DNA from: Microbacterium gubbeenense DSM 15944 | GTDB taxonomy: Bacteria > Actinomycetota > Actinomycetes > Actinomycetales > Microbacteriaceae | Length of the DNA: 64,000 bases | Direction: 5' to 3' | NCBI RefSeq assembly: GCF_000422745.1 | Contig: NZ_AUGQ01000006.1 | Coordinates: 1-64,000, forward strand | Part shown: in pieces, positions 12,272 through 21,386 of the stretch | Numbering within the stretch: the stretch's first letter is position 1 | How the letters are laid out: every line of letters begins with the position of its first letter | Notes under the pieces: model-generated | Database searches by the model: none | What the model was told of the DNA's origin: nothing | Seen by the model: only the letters and a program-made list of their open reading frames with translations | Position numbers and translations under genes: made by a program

Positions 12272-12976
12272 TCAGCCGAGCGATCCGTCCGCGCGGATCT
12301 CCGACCGCACGGAGCGCATGTGCTCGCGCGAGTGGTGTTCGGCCTCGTCGGCGTCGCCCCGAGCGATCGCGTCGGCGACCGCGCTGTGCTCCGCGACGGT
12401 GCCCGCAGCCGGCGTCGCGGGCGTCATCCCGAGGCGGGAGCGCCCCGTGAGGACCTCGCGGACGGGGTCGCACAGCGCCCGGAGCTGCGGGTTGCGGGAC
12501 GCGCACAGCAGCAGCGAGTGGAACTCGACGTCGGCCTGCAGGAAATCGTCGGATGCGCCGAGGCCCCTATCACTGAGCTCGCGCAGGCGGTCGGCGAGGC
12601 GCCTCAGCTCGGCGCGCTGCGCGGGGGTCGCCCGGCCAGCCGCGAGCATCGCGGCCGTCGGTTCGACCGCGACCCGCAGCTCCATGAGCGCTTCCAGCTG
12701 CTGCTGGCGGAAGGGGCCCTGGAGATTCCACTCGATCACCTGCGGCGAGTTGGCCTCCCAGTCCTCGCGCGACTGCACCGTGATTCCGACGCGCCTTCGG
12801 CTGCGGACCATGCCGATGCTCTCGAGCACGCGCACGGCCTCGCGAACGACGGTGCGGGAGGCGTCGTGGTCGCGCTCGAGCTGCGCGAGCGTCAGAACAG
12901 ATCCGGGTGGGACTTCGCCCGCAGCGATGCGCGCACCGAGCGTCGAGGTGATGTCCCCGTGCATGTCGCTCGCCAT
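12272..12976 (-). CDS. FadR-subfamily GntR transcriptional regulator, probable gluconate repressor
   Basis: This is a 234-residue DNA-binding regulator. A winged helix-turn-helix occupies about residues 8-75 (LERDHDASRTVVREAVRVLE). An FCD effector domain covers about 95-220. Its likely metal/ligand residues are D149 and H153 (DVEFHSLLL), H197 (AEHSAVADAI) and H219. The start is ATG at 12976 with AGGAG seven bases upstream; M5 is an alternative. It is divergent from gntP-gntK with a 129-base shared intergenic region, and regulators of this subfamily adjacent to gntPK usually sense gluconate or 6-phosphogluconate. That assignment is inferred from context. Confidence 0.88.
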   Translation of the reverse strand: MASDMHGDITSTLGARIAAGEVPPGSVLTLAQLERDHDASRTVVREAVRVLESIGMVRSRRRVGITVQSREDWEANSPQVIEWNLQGPFRQQQLEALMELRVAVEPTAAMLAAGRATPAQRAELRRLADRLRELSDRGLGASDDFLQADVEFHSLLLCASRNPQLRALCDPVREVLTGRSRLGMTPATPAAGTVAEHSAVADAIARGDADEAEHHSREHMRSVRSEIRADGSLG

Positions 12977-13035
12977 CGTGCACTCCTTCCGCCGGGTTCC
13001 ATTCCCAGCGCAATGGTGTTACTTTATCTTGTCAT

Positions 13036-13046
13036 AAGTAGTACTT
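13036..13046. promoter_or_regulatory. Candidate GntR/FadR-type operator
   Basis: AAGTAGTACTT is a perfect palindrome around a central G and contains the GT-N3-AC core typical of FadR-subfamily operators. It lies in an AT-rich patch between the divergent regulator and gntP, about 60 bases before each start. Confidence 0.5.
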
Positions 13047-13105
13047 TTAACGTGCGAGGGCATTGCCGTTCTCGTGCCGCATAACCACGTTCAATGGAGA
13101 ATCCC

Positions 13106-14488
13106 ATGACAGAAGAGTGGACTCAGACGCTCGGAGCCGGGCCGCTGCTGGCGATCGCCGCCGTGGCGGTCGTGGTCATCCTGTTCCTCGTGATCAAGGT
13201 GCGCCTGCACGCCTTCCTCACCCTCGTTCTCGTCTCGCTCCTGACGGCGCTCGCGACGGGACTGCCGCTCGGCAGCATCGTCGACACGCTGGTCGGCGAC
13301 TTCGGCAAGACGCTCGGATCCGTCGCCCTGCTCATCGGGCTCGGCGCGATCCTCGGAAAGCTCATCGAATCGTCGGGCGGTGCGAAAGCCATCGCTGATC
13401 TGATGGTGCGCGTGTTCGGCGAGAAGCACGCGGCGCTTGCGCTCGGCGTGACGTCGCTGCTGCTCGGTTTCCCGATCTTCTTCGACGCAGGGCTCGTCGT
13501 CATGCTGCCGATCATCTTCGCGGTCGCGCGACGCCTCGGCGGCAACAACCTGCTGATCTTCGGGATCAGCGGTGCCGCGGCCTTCTCCGTGATGCACGTG
13601 TTCGTGCCGCCGCACCCCGGCCCGGTCGCCGCGACCGAGCTGTACGGCGCCAACCTCGGCATCGTGATGCTGCTCGGCATCGTCGTCGCGGTTCCGGCGT
13701 GGTACGTCTCGGGTCACCTCTGGGGCTCGTTCATCAACAAGCGCATCCCGCTCGCCGTGCCCGCGCTGTTCGGCACCGTTGATGAAGACCAGCCGAAGAA
13801 GGCGCCGCACACCGGCGTCGTCATCATGATCCTCCTCATTCCGATCCTGCTGATCCTTCTGAACACCGGCCTCGACGCCCTCGGATCCATCGGCGCGGTC
13901 GATAGATCCGCCGCGTGGGTGCAGGCGCTCGCACTCGTCGGCACCGCTCCCGTCGCCCTCCTCATCTCGGTCATCATCGCGCTGCTCGTGCTCGGCACAG
14001 CACGCGGCGAGAACGGCTCGGCGCTCGAAAAGCTCGTCGACGGCACGTTCGGCACGGTCGCATCGGTGATCCTCATCACGGGCGCCGGCGGAATGTTCGG
14101 TGGCGTGCTGCGTGCGTCCGGTATCGGCGACGCGCTCGCCGATACTCTCTCGGACCTCGGGCTGCCGATCATCGTGGCGGCCTACGTCATCGCTGTGCTC
14201 CTGCGCCTCGCACAGGGCTCCGCCACCGTCGCGCTCGTGACGACGGCCGGGCTTATGGCGCCGGCGGTCGCAGCGGGAGACTTCAGCGCGATCGACGTCG
14301 CGGCCATCACTCTCGCGACGGCCGCCGGTTCGGTCTTCGGCAGCCACGTGAACGACTCGGGCTTCTGGCTCGTCGGGCGCCTGATGAACATGGACGTCAA
14401 GACCACGCTGAAGGTCTGGACCGTTCAGCAGGCGATCGAATCGGTCGTCGGCTTCGCGATCGTTCTCGTCATCTACCTCGTGTTCTGA
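13106..14488 (+). CDS. gntP: Gluconate:H+ symporter, GntP family
   Basis: This 460-residue polytopic permease imports D-gluconate. Many hydrophobic spans cover the full length. Family segments include the N-terminal LVIKVRLHAFLTLVLVSLL, the conserved VFVPPHPGPVAA near residue 165, and C-terminal GSATVALVTTAGLMAP and GSHVNDSGFWLVGR. The chosen ATG at 13106 has GGAGA five bases upstream; an ATG at 13094 overlaps that site. The gene lies 22 bases before gntK and is divergent from the GntR-type regulator, forming a gluconate uptake and phosphorylation operon. Confidence 0.95.
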   Translation: MTEEWTQTLGAGPLLAIAAVAVVVILFLVIKVRLHAFLTLVLVSLLTALATGLPLGSIVDTLVGDFGKTLGSVALLIGLGAILGKLIESSGGAKAIADLMVRVFGEKHAALALGVTSLLLGFPIFFDAGLVVMLPIIFAVARRLGGNNLLIFGISGAAAFSVMHVFVPPHPGPVAATELYGANLGIVMLLGIVVAVPAWYVSGHLWGSFINKRIPLAVPALFGTVDEDQPKKAPHTGVVIMILLIPILLILLNTGLDALGSIGAVDRSAAWVQALALVGTAPVALLISVIIALLVLGTARGENGSALEKLVDGTFGTVASVILITGAGGMFGGVLRASGIGDALADTLSDLGLPIIVAAYVIAVLLRLAQGSATVALVTTAGLMAPAVAAGDFSAIDVAAITLATAAGSVFGSHVNDSGFWLVGRLMNMDVKTTLKVWTVQQAIESVVGFAIVLVIYLVF

Positions 14489-14510
14489 CCGGCAAGGGGC
14501 ACCAACGCAC

Positions 14511-16031
14511 ATGGCTCACGACGTCGTCATCGGCATCGATCTCGGCACGACCGCCACGAAGGTCGTTGCCTACCAGGCGGACGGCGCGGCCGTCGCCGAG
14601 GCCTCGAACGGATATCCGCTCGAGGAACCGTCACCCGGACGCGCGGAGCAGGATCCGCGCCTGATCCTCGACGCCATCTATCGCGGGCTCCGCGATGTGG
14701 TCGCCGAGATCGGCGCGGATCGGGTGCGGGGGCTGAGCTTCTCGAGCGCGATGCACAGCATCATGGCTCTCGACTCCGACCAAGAGCCGCTGACGCCCGT
14801 GCTCACGTGGGCCGATACGCGGGCGGAGGCCGAGGCTGAGATGCTGCGGCAGGGTGAGCGCGGGCTCGCCCTGCACCAGCGCACCGGCACCCCCGTGCAT
14901 CCGATGTCGCCGCTCGTGAAGATCTCGTGGTTCCGCGCCCACGAGCCGGACTTGTTCGGGCGCGCCGCGATGTGGGTCGGCATCAAGGACTGGATCCTTG
15001 CACGTATGACGGGCGAGCTGGTGACGGATCACTCGCTCGCCTCGGCCATGGGCCTGATGGACATCCACCGTCTCGCTTGGGACGAGGAAGCCCTCGAGAT
15101 CGCGGGCATCACAGCCGACCAGCTGCCGACGCTCGTGCCGACGCGGTACGTGTTGGAGGGGCTCTCTCCCGAGGCCGCCTCGGCGACCGGGATCGCGCGG
15201 GCGACGCCGGTCGTGGTCGGTGCCGGTGACGGACCCCTCGCGAACCTCGGCGTCGGCGCCGTGCACCCCGGCGTCGCCGCGTGCTCGGTGGGTACGAGCG
15301 GCGCCCTGCGCATCGCCGTCGACCGACCCGCGGTCGATTCGCGCGGCGGCGTGTTCTGCTACGCGCTCACCGAGGATCGCTGGGTGATCGGCGGCGCCAT
15401 CAACAACGGCGGCGTCGTGCTCGACTGGGTCCGCAGCGAGCTCGCCTCAGGCGATGCGGGGCTGTCGACGGCGCAGCTGCTCGACGAGGCGATGACGGTT
15501 CCCGCGGGATCCGGCGGCCTCGTGATGCTGCCGTACCTGCTCGGCGAGCGCGCGCCCCGCTGGGGCGGCGTCGCCCGCGGAGCCTACGTCGGCCTCACCC
15601 GCTCCCACCGGCGCGCGCACCTCGTGCGCGCTGCCGTCGAGGGCGTCGCCCTGCAGCTGACGCTGGTCAAGGACGCGATGATCGAGGCGGGCTTCGAGAT
15701 CGGCGAGATCCGGGCGACCGGCGGCGTGATGAAGCACGAGATGTGGCGCCAGACGCTCGCGAGCGCGTTCGGATCCGCGATCGGCTTCCCCGAGTCGTCC
15801 GAGGGATCCGGCTTCGGGGCGGCGCTGCTCGGCATGGAGGCGCTCGGAATGATCGAGTCGATCGACGTCGCCGCCGACATGGTGCCGATCGAGGGAACCA
15901 CAGAACCGGTGCCCGCAGACGCGGCCGTGTACGCCGAGCTGCTGCCGGTCTTCGAGGAGCTCTACGACGTGCTGCTGCCGGCGAACGAGGCGCTGCAGCA
16001 GGTCGCGAGCCGATTGCCGCTCGCGCACTGA
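14511..16031 (+). CDS. gntK: Gluconokinase, FGGY family
   Basis: This enzyme phosphorylates gluconate to 6-phosphogluconate with ATP. The protein has 506 residues, the FGGY kinase length (like Bacillus GntK) rather than the short P-loop gluconokinase. The phosphate-binding motif GIDLGTTATK is at residues 8-17. The substrate region PLTPVLTWADTRA follows, then VGAGDGPLANLG, the FGGY-C nucleotide-binding segment GTSGALRIAV and GGVMKHEMWRQTLAS. It is downstream of gntP in the same operon. No Entner-Doudoroff genes are visible, and gnd at 39.6-41.1 kb supplies the next step of the oxidative pentose phosphate route. Confidence 0.95.
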   Translation: MAHDVVIGIDLGTTATKVVAYQADGAAVAEASNGYPLEEPSPGRAEQDPRLILDAIYRGLRDVVAEIGADRVRGLSFSSAMHSIMALDSDQEPLTPVLTWADTRAEAEAEMLRQGERGLALHQRTGTPVHPMSPLVKISWFRAHEPDLFGRAAMWVGIKDWILARMTGELVTDHSLASAMGLMDIHRLAWDEEALEIAGITADQLPTLVPTRYVLEGLSPEAASATGIARATPVVVGAGDGPLANLGVGAVHPGVAACSVGTSGALRIAVDRPAVDSRGGVFCYALTEDRWVIGGAINNGGVVLDWVRSELASGDAGLSTAQLLDEAMTVPAGSGGLVMLPYLLGERAPRWGGVARGAYVGLTRSHRRAHLVRAAVEGVALQLTLVKDAMIEAGFEIGEIRATGGVMKHEMWRQTLASAFGSAIGFPESSEGSGFGAALLGMEALGMIESIDVAADMVPIEGTTEPVPADAAVYAELLPVFEELYDVLLPANEALQQVASRLPLAH

Positions 16032-16084
16032 TCGGTTTTGCCCGCCATCGGCGTCGCGGGGCGTCGGCGGTCGCCGACGGGGTG

Positions 16085-16090
16085 CATACT
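16085..16090 (+). promoter_or_regulatory. Leaderless -10 element of the penicillin-binding protein gene
   Basis: CATACT ends six bases before the GTG at 16097. This spacing selects that GTG over the earlier in-frame GTG at 16082, which overlaps the promoter. Confidence 0.5.
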
Positions 16091-16096
16091 GTCCCG

Positions 16097-17992
16097 GTGC
16101 TCGCATCTCGTACGACCGCTCTCGTCACCGTCGCCGCCGTGCTGGCTGTCGGCCTCACCGCCTGTTCGCCTGCGGAGGGGCTCGATCAAGAGATCTCCGA
16201 GCTGACCTCGAAGATCGAGAACCGCTCGCTCGACGGCTTCGATGGGCCGGCCGAGGCGCTCGCCGAGTACGACGTCGAGGTGACCGCCAGCGATCCGGTG
16301 CTGGACGGAGAGACCGCCGCAGTCGATCTCGACCTCAGTTGGCACGTCGACGATGAGGTCTGGGAATACCAGGTGCCCGTCGACTTCGCGCGCGTCGAGG
16401 GCCAGTGGACGACCGACACGACGGCGTCGGACGTCGCGGGCGACCTCGATGAGGGCGAGACCATCGAGATCACGCGCGAGTATCCCGAGCGCGCGGACAT
16501 CGTGGGCTCGGGCGGCGAGGAGATCGTGACCGAACGGCCGGTCTCGCGGTTCGGCCTCGACAAGAGCTGGATCACCCTCGCCGAGGTCGAAGGCTCCGCC
16601 TTCCGCATCGGGGAGGCACTGGGCATCGACGCGGACGAGTTCGCGGCGCGGGCCGTCGCGGCCGGCGAGGAGGCCTTCGTCGAGGCGATCGTGCTGCGCC
16701 CGGAGGCCAGCGACCGGGTCGACGCCGACTACTACGCGATCCCCGGCGCGCGGGCGGTCGACGACGTGATGCTGCTCGCCCCGACGCGCGTGTTCGCCCG
16801 CGACCTGCTGGGCACCGCGGGCGAGGCGACGGCCGAGCTCATCGAGGGGTCGGACGGCGACATTGCCCCGGGCGATCAGGTCGGCTTCTCGGGACTGCAG
16901 AAGGCATACGACGAGCGCCTGCGCGGAACTCCGAAGACGACCATTGAGGCCGTCGCGGGGGAGGAGCGCCGCACCCTCGTCGAGTGGGAGGCCGCAGCAG
17001 GGGATCCGCTCGAAACGACGCTCGACGTCGACCTGCAGAAGAAGGCGGATCGCGTGCTCGCGGGGACGAGCGGAACCGCGTCGATCGTCGCGATCCGGCC
17101 GTCGACGGGCGAGATCCTCGCGGCCGCGGACTCCGCCGAGCACGACGTGGCGAACGCGGCGACCGCGGGGCAGTACGCGCCCGGATCCACGTTCAAGATC
17201 GTCACCGCGCTCGCGCTGCTGCGCTCAGGGATGAGCCCCGACGACACCGTCGCCTGCAAGAAGACCCTCACGGTCGACGGCTTCGAGTTCCACAACGACC
17301 CCGGCTATCCCTCGGACATGACGGGCAAGATCACGCTGCGCGAGGCGATCGCCAATTCGTGCAACACGGCGATGATCGCCCTGCGCGACAAGATCGACGA
17401 CGAGGCGCTCGCGGACGCCGCAGCCTCGCTCGGCCTCGACGCGGAGGCCGACCTCGGCGTTCCCGCGTTCCTCGGCGACGTGCCGACGCCCGAGAGCGAG
17501 ACGGAGCGCGCGGCCGCGCTGATCGGTCAGGGCAAGGTGCTCGCGAGCCCCCTCGCCATGGCGACGGTCGCCGCGTCGGTCGCTGAGGGCGCGACCGTCA
17601 CGCCCCACGTCGTCGTCGGCGAGGAGGGCGAGGCGGACTCCGGGGAGCCCGCGCCCGCGGAGACCGAAACGCCCTCCGCGCCCGCATCACCCTCCGCGAC
17701 CGCCGCGCCGTCGGATCCCGCGCCGCTGTCGGCCGACGAGGCCGCCGCGCTGCGCGATATGATGCGCGCGGCCGTGACCGACGGATCCGCCTCGATCCTG
17801 TCGAAGATCGATCCGGCGGTCGCGGCCAAAACCGGCACGGCCGAGTACGGTGAGCCCGATTCGAAGGGCGCGTACCCGTCGCACGCGTGGCTGATCGCGA
17901 CGCAGGGCGACCTCGCGGTCGCCGTGTTCGTGGCCAGAGGCAAGGGCGGCGCCGCGACGGCGGGCCCCCTCATGCGCGAGATGCTCGGCTGA
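16097..17992 (+). CDS. Lipoprotein penicillin-binding transpeptidase with MecA_N-like domain
   Basis: This 631-residue class B-type D,D-transpeptidase probably cross-links peptidoglycan outside the membrane. A lipoprotein signal peptide ends at the lipobox LTAC with the lipidated Cys at residue 23. An NTF2-like MecA_N domain follows (about 26-140), then a dimerisation region and the transpeptidase. Active-site motifs are S364-T-F-K367, S421-C-N423 and K578-T-G580. Between SxN and KTG lies a Pro/Ala/Ser/Thr/Glu-rich insert of about 35 residues (near 515-550), an unusual place for low complexity. It stands alone between gntK and metG. A domain architecture like PBP2a does not by itself imply beta-lactam resistance. 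Confidence 0.92.
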   Translation: MLASRTTALVTVAAVLAVGLTACSPAEGLDQEISELTSKIENRSLDGFDGPAEALAEYDVEVTASDPVLDGETAAVDLDLSWHVDDEVWEYQVPVDFARVEGQWTTDTTASDVAGDLDEGETIEITREYPERADIVGSGGEEIVTERPVSRFGLDKSWITLAEVEGSAFRIGEALGIDADEFAARAVAAGEEAFVEAIVLRPEASDRVDADYYAIPGARAVDDVMLLAPTRVFARDLLGTAGEATAELIEGSDGDIAPGDQVGFSGLQKAYDERLRGTPKTTIEAVAGEERRTLVEWEAAAGDPLETTLDVDLQKKADRVLAGTSGTASIVAIRPSTGEILAAADSAEHDVANAATAGQYAPGSTFKIVTALALLRSGMSPDDTVACKKTLTVDGFEFHNDPGYPSDMTGKITLREAIANSCNTAMIALRDKIDDEALADAAASLGLDAEADLGVPAFLGDVPTPESETERAAALIGQGKVLASPLAMATVAASVAEGATVTPHVVVGEEGEADSGEPAPAETETPSAPASPSATAAPSDPAPLSADEAAALRDMMRAAVTDGSASILSKIDPAVAAKTGTAEYGEPDSKGAYPSHAWLIATQGDLAVAVFVARGKGGAATAGPLMREMLG

Positions 17993-18023
17993 GCACCGAC
18001 GAAACATGCAGTCACACACGGCC

Positions 18024-18029
18024 TAGACT
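18024..18029 (+). promoter_or_regulatory. Leaderless -10 element of metG
   Basis: TAGACT ends seven bases before the metG GTG at 18037. No ribosome binding site at a usable distance is present. Confidence 0.55.
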
Positions 18030-18036
18030 GGAGCGC

Positions 18037-19602
18037 GTGACTTCAGGCGGTTCGTTCTTCATCACCACGCCCATCTACTACCCGAGCGATGTGCCCCACA
18101 TCGGCCACGGGTACACGACGGTGGCCGTCGACGCGCTCGCGCGGTGGCACCGCCAGTCGGGCGATGACACGTGGATGCTCACGGGCACCGACGAGCACGG
18201 CCAGAAGATGATGCGCGCCGCCGCTGCGAACGGCGTGAGCCCGCAGGAATGGGTCGACAAGCTCGTCGCCGAGGAATGGTCGCCGCTGCTTGAGACGCTC
18301 GACGTCGCGAACGACGACTTCATCCGCACGACGCAGGAGCGCCACGAGACCCGCGCGCAGAAGTTCTGGCAGTCGATCTACGACCGCGGCTACATCTACG
18401 CGGGCGAGTACGAGGCCCTGTACTGCGTCGGCTGCGAGGAGTTCAAGCCCGACGCCGAGATCGTCGAGGGCACGGGCGCGTTCGAGGGCCTCATGGTCTG
18501 CGCGATCCACTCGAAGCCGCTCGAGCTGCTGCACGAGAAGAACTACTTCTTCAAGCTCAGCGAGTTCTCCGACCAGCTGATCGAGCTCTACCGCAGCCAG
18601 CCCGACTTCGTGCGCCCCGAGTCGGCGAAGAACGAGGTCATCGCGTTCGTGCAGCAGGGGCTCAAGGACCTCTCGATCTCGCGCAGCGCGTTCGACTGGG
18701 GCATTCCGATCCCGTGGGACTCGTCGCACGTGCTGTACGTGTGGATCGATGCGCTGCTGAACTACGTCACGGGCGTCGGATACGGATCCGACGAAGAGGA
18801 CTTCCAGCGGCGCTGGCCCGGCTACCACGTGGTCGGCAAGGACATCCTGCGCTTCCACGCCGTCATCTGGCCGGCCATGCTGATGGCCGCCGGCCTCGAC
18901 GTACCCAGGGGCGTCTTCGCGCACGGCTGGCTGCTCGTCGGCGGCGAGAAGATGTCGAAGTCGAAGGCGACGGGCATCGCGCCGACGACGCTCGTCGACA
19001 CGTTCGGATCCGACGCGTTCCGCTTCTACTTCCTCTCGGCGATCGCGTTCGGCCAGGACGGCTCGTTCTCCTGGGAGGACATGGCGGCCCGCTACCACGC
19101 CGAGCTCGCGAACGGCTTCGGCAACCTCGCCTCGCGGTCGATCGCGATGACGGCGAAATACTTCGACGGATCCGTTCCGGAGCCCGCGGAGTACACCGAC
19201 GCCGACCGGGAGATCCAGAAGCTCGTCGCGGATGCCGCCGCGAACGCCGACGCCGCGATCGAGCGGTTCCGCATCGACCAGGCGATCAGCGAGGTCTGGA
19301 CGATCGTCGACGCGCTCAACGGCTACATCACCGAGACCGAGCCGTGGGTGCTCGCGAAGGACGACGCGCAGCGCGATCGCCTCGCGACGGTCATCTACAC
19401 CTGCCTCGAGGGGCTCCGCGCCCTTGCGGTGCTGCTCTCGCCGATCATGCCGGAATCGACGGCGAAGCTGTGGTCCGCGCTCGGAGGGGCCGGCGAGGTC
19501 GCAAAGCAGCCCGTCCGCGAGGCGGGCGCGTGGGGCCAGCTCGCGCCGGGGACGCAGACCTCGAAGCTCGCCCCGCTGTTCCCCCGCATCGAAGAGGACT
19601 GA
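18037..19602 (+). CDS. metG: Methionyl-tRNA synthetase
   Basis: This class I synthetase charges initiator and elongator tRNA-Met. The 521-residue protein has the HIGH signature at residues 21-24 (HIGHGYTTV), a knuckle region with CVGCEEFKPD, the WIDALLNYVTGVGY segment and KMSKSK near residue 305. An alpha-helical anticodon-binding domain occupies the C-terminal third, with no C-terminal tRNA-binding extension. The start is GTG at 18037, giving the conserved N-terminus SGGSFFITTPIYYPSDVPHI. The stop overlaps the tatD ATG (TGATG), and metG-tatD-rsmA-ispE is a common actinobacterial order. Confidence 0.97.
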   Translation: MTSGGSFFITTPIYYPSDVPHIGHGYTTVAVDALARWHRQSGDDTWMLTGTDEHGQKMMRAAAANGVSPQEWVDKLVAEEWSPLLETLDVANDDFIRTTQERHETRAQKFWQSIYDRGYIYAGEYEALYCVGCEEFKPDAEIVEGTGAFEGLMVCAIHSKPLELLHEKNYFFKLSEFSDQLIELYRSQPDFVRPESAKNEVIAFVQQGLKDLSISRSAFDWGIPIPWDSSHVLYVWIDALLNYVTGVGYGSDEEDFQRRWPGYHVVGKDILRFHAVIWPAMLMAAGLDVPRGVFAHGWLLVGGEKMSKSKATGIAPTTLVDTFGSDAFRFYFLSAIAFGQDGSFSWEDMAARYHAELANGFGNLASRSIAMTAKYFDGSVPEPAEYTDADREIQKLVADAAANADAAIERFRIDQAISEVWTIVDALNGYITETEPWVLAKDDAQRDRLATVIYTCLEGLRALAVLLSPIMPESTAKLWSALGGAGEVAKQPVREAGAWGQLAPGTQTSKLAPLFPRIEED

Positions 19603-20477
19603 TGGCCAAGACGTACGTCGCGAAGCGGGAGACGAAGGGCCGCAAAGACCTGACCCACCCCGACGAGCCGGCGCCGCTCGTCGTGCCCGTCTACGACAAC
19701 CACTGCCACCTCGACATCGACGACGGCGAGGATCCGCTGGGCCTCGCCGAGCAGCTCGCCCGCGCGGAGCGGGCCGGCGTCGCGGGCGTCGTGCAGGCGT
19801 CCGGCGACATCGAATCGTCGCGGTGGGCGGTCGCGGCCGCCGAGCGGGATCCGCGTGTTCTCGCGGCCGTGGCGATCCATCCGAACGACGCGCCGATCTA
19901 CGCGGCGGAGGGGCGGCTCGACGAGGCGCTGTCGGTGATCGACGAGCTGGCCGCGCACCCGCGCACCCGCGCGATCGGCGAGACCGGACTCGACTACTTC
20001 CGCACGGGCGAGGACGGCCACGCCGTGCAGCGGGAATCGTTCGAGGCGCACATCGCTCTGGCGAAGAAGCACGGCATCGCCATGCAGATCCACGACCGCG
20101 ACGCGCACCGCGACGTGCTCGACACTCTTGCTCGCGTGGGGGCGCCGGAGAAGACCGTCTTCCACTGCTTCTCGGGCGATGCCGACATGGCACGCGAGGC
20201 GGCGGATCGCGGGTACTGGCTGTCGTTCGCAGGCAACGTCACGTTCAAGAACGCGCAGAATCTGCGCGACGCCCTCGCCGTGACGCCGCGCGAGCGGGTC
20301 CTCGTGGAGACCGACGCGCCGTTCCTCACACCGATGCCGCACCGCGGCCGCCCGAACGCGCCGTACTTGGTGCCGCTCACGATGCGGTTCATGGTGGACG
20401 AGCTGGGCACCGACCTCGACGAGCTCTGCGCCCAGGTCGCCGCGAACACCCAAGAGGTCTACGGCGCCTTCGCCTGA
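19602..20477 (+). CDS. tatD: TatD family metal-dependent hydrolase
   Basis: This 291-residue TIM-barrel hydrolase belongs to the family with 3'-5' exonuclease/DNase activity. Metal ligands visible are H34 and H36 (YDNHCHLD), the glutamate in IGETGLDYF, histidines in IHDRDAH and FHCFSGD, and the aspartate in VETDAPFLTP. The ATG overlaps the metG stop, so translation is coupled. The N-terminal ~25 residues are charged and precede the conserved barrel. Physiological substrate unknown. Confidence 0.93.
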   Translation: MAKTYVAKRETKGRKDLTHPDEPAPLVVPVYDNHCHLDIDDGEDPLGLAEQLARAERAGVAGVVQASGDIESSRWAVAAAERDPRVLAAVAIHPNDAPIYAAEGRLDEALSVIDELAAHPRTRAIGETGLDYFRTGEDGHAVQRESFEAHIALAKKHGIAMQIHDRDAHRDVLDTLARVGAPEKTVFHCFSGDADMAREAADRGYWLSFAGNVTFKNAQNLRDALAVTPRERVLVETDAPFLTPMPHRGRPNAPYLVPLTMRFMVDELGTDLDELCAQVAANTQEVYGAFA

Positions 20478-20522
20478 CCGGGTCGCAGGGAACTCCGCAG
20501 GCGGGGTGAGATGATTGCCGGC

Positions 20523-21377
20523 ATGAGTTCCGTTCGCCTGTTGGGCGCCGCCGACATCCGCCGCCTGGCCGCAGACCTCGACGTCACACCGACGAAGAAG
20601 CTCGGGCAGAACTTCGTCGTCGACGCCAACACCGTGCGCAAGATCGTGCACGCCGCTCGCGTGACCGGCAACGACCGCGTCGTCGAGATCGGTCCGGGCC
20701 TCGGATCCCTGACGCTCGCGATCCTCGACGTCGGGGCGAGCGTCACGGCCGTCGAGATCGACCGCCGCCTCGCCGCGCGCCTCGCGCGGACGGCCGCGGA
20801 GCGGGGCGTGCCCGACGGCGCGCTGACCGTCATCGAGCACGACGCCATGACGGTGACCGAACTGCCGGGCGACCCGAACGTGCTCGTCGCGAACCTGCCG
20901 TACAACATCTCGGTCCCCGTGCTGCTGCACTTCATGGAGATGTTCCCCGGCCTCGGCCGCGGCGTGGTCATGGTGCAGGCCGAGGTCGGCGAGCGCCTCG
21001 CCGCCGGTCCCGGCTCGAAGATCTACGGCGCGCCGAGCGCGAAGGCCGCCTGGTACGGATCCTGGCGACTCGCCGGAACCGTGTCGCGCCAGGTGTTCTG
21101 GCCGGTTCCGAACGTCGACAGCGTGCTCGTCGGCTTCGAGCGCGCGGATCAGCCGATGGGGACCGAAGAGGACCGCCGCGAGACGTTCCGCATCATCGAT
21201 CTCGCCTTCCAGCAGCGCCGCAAGATGCTGCGCCAGGCGCTCGCGCGTGAGCTGGGCGGATCAGCGGCGGCGAGCGAGCTGCTCGAGGCGGCGGGCGTGG
21301 CACCGACGGCGCGCGGCGAGGAGCTCGAGGTCGCCGCGTTCCTGCGCATTGCACACGCCGTGCGCGCCGCCCGGTAA
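20523..21377 (+). CDS. rsmA: 16S rRNA dimethyladenosine transferase RsmA (KsgA)
   Basis: This enzyme dimethylates A1518 and A1519 in 16S rRNA, a late step in 30S assembly. The 284-residue protein shows TPTKKLGQNFVVD, SAM motif EIGPGLGSLTLA, acidic motif AVEID, catalytic NLPYNISVPVL and the C-terminal FQQRRKMLRQAL. I prefer the ATG at 20523 (MSSVRLLGAADIRRL), which matches family N-termini, over one four codons upstream at 20511. A weak GATGAT lies seven bases before it. It follows tatD by 45 bases. Confidence 0.95.
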   Translation: MSSVRLLGAADIRRLAADLDVTPTKKLGQNFVVDANTVRKIVHAARVTGNDRVVEIGPGLGSLTLAILDVGASVTAVEIDRRLAARLARTAAERGVPDGALTVIEHDAMTVTELPGDPNVLVANLPYNISVPVLLHFMEMFPGLGRGVVMVQAEVGERLAAGPGSKIYGAPSAKAAWYGSWRLAGTVSRQVFWPVPNVDSVLVGFERADQPMGTEEDRRETFRIIDLAFQQRRKMLRQALARELGGSAAASELLEAAGVAPTARGEELEVAAFLRIAHAVRAAR

Positions 21378-21380
21378 TCT
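21375..21380 (+). promoter_or_regulatory. Leaderless -10 element of the YghZ-like reductase
   Basis: TAATCT overlaps the rsmA stop codon and ends six bases before the GTG at 21387. Confidence 0.45.
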
Positions 21381-21386
21381 GAAGGC

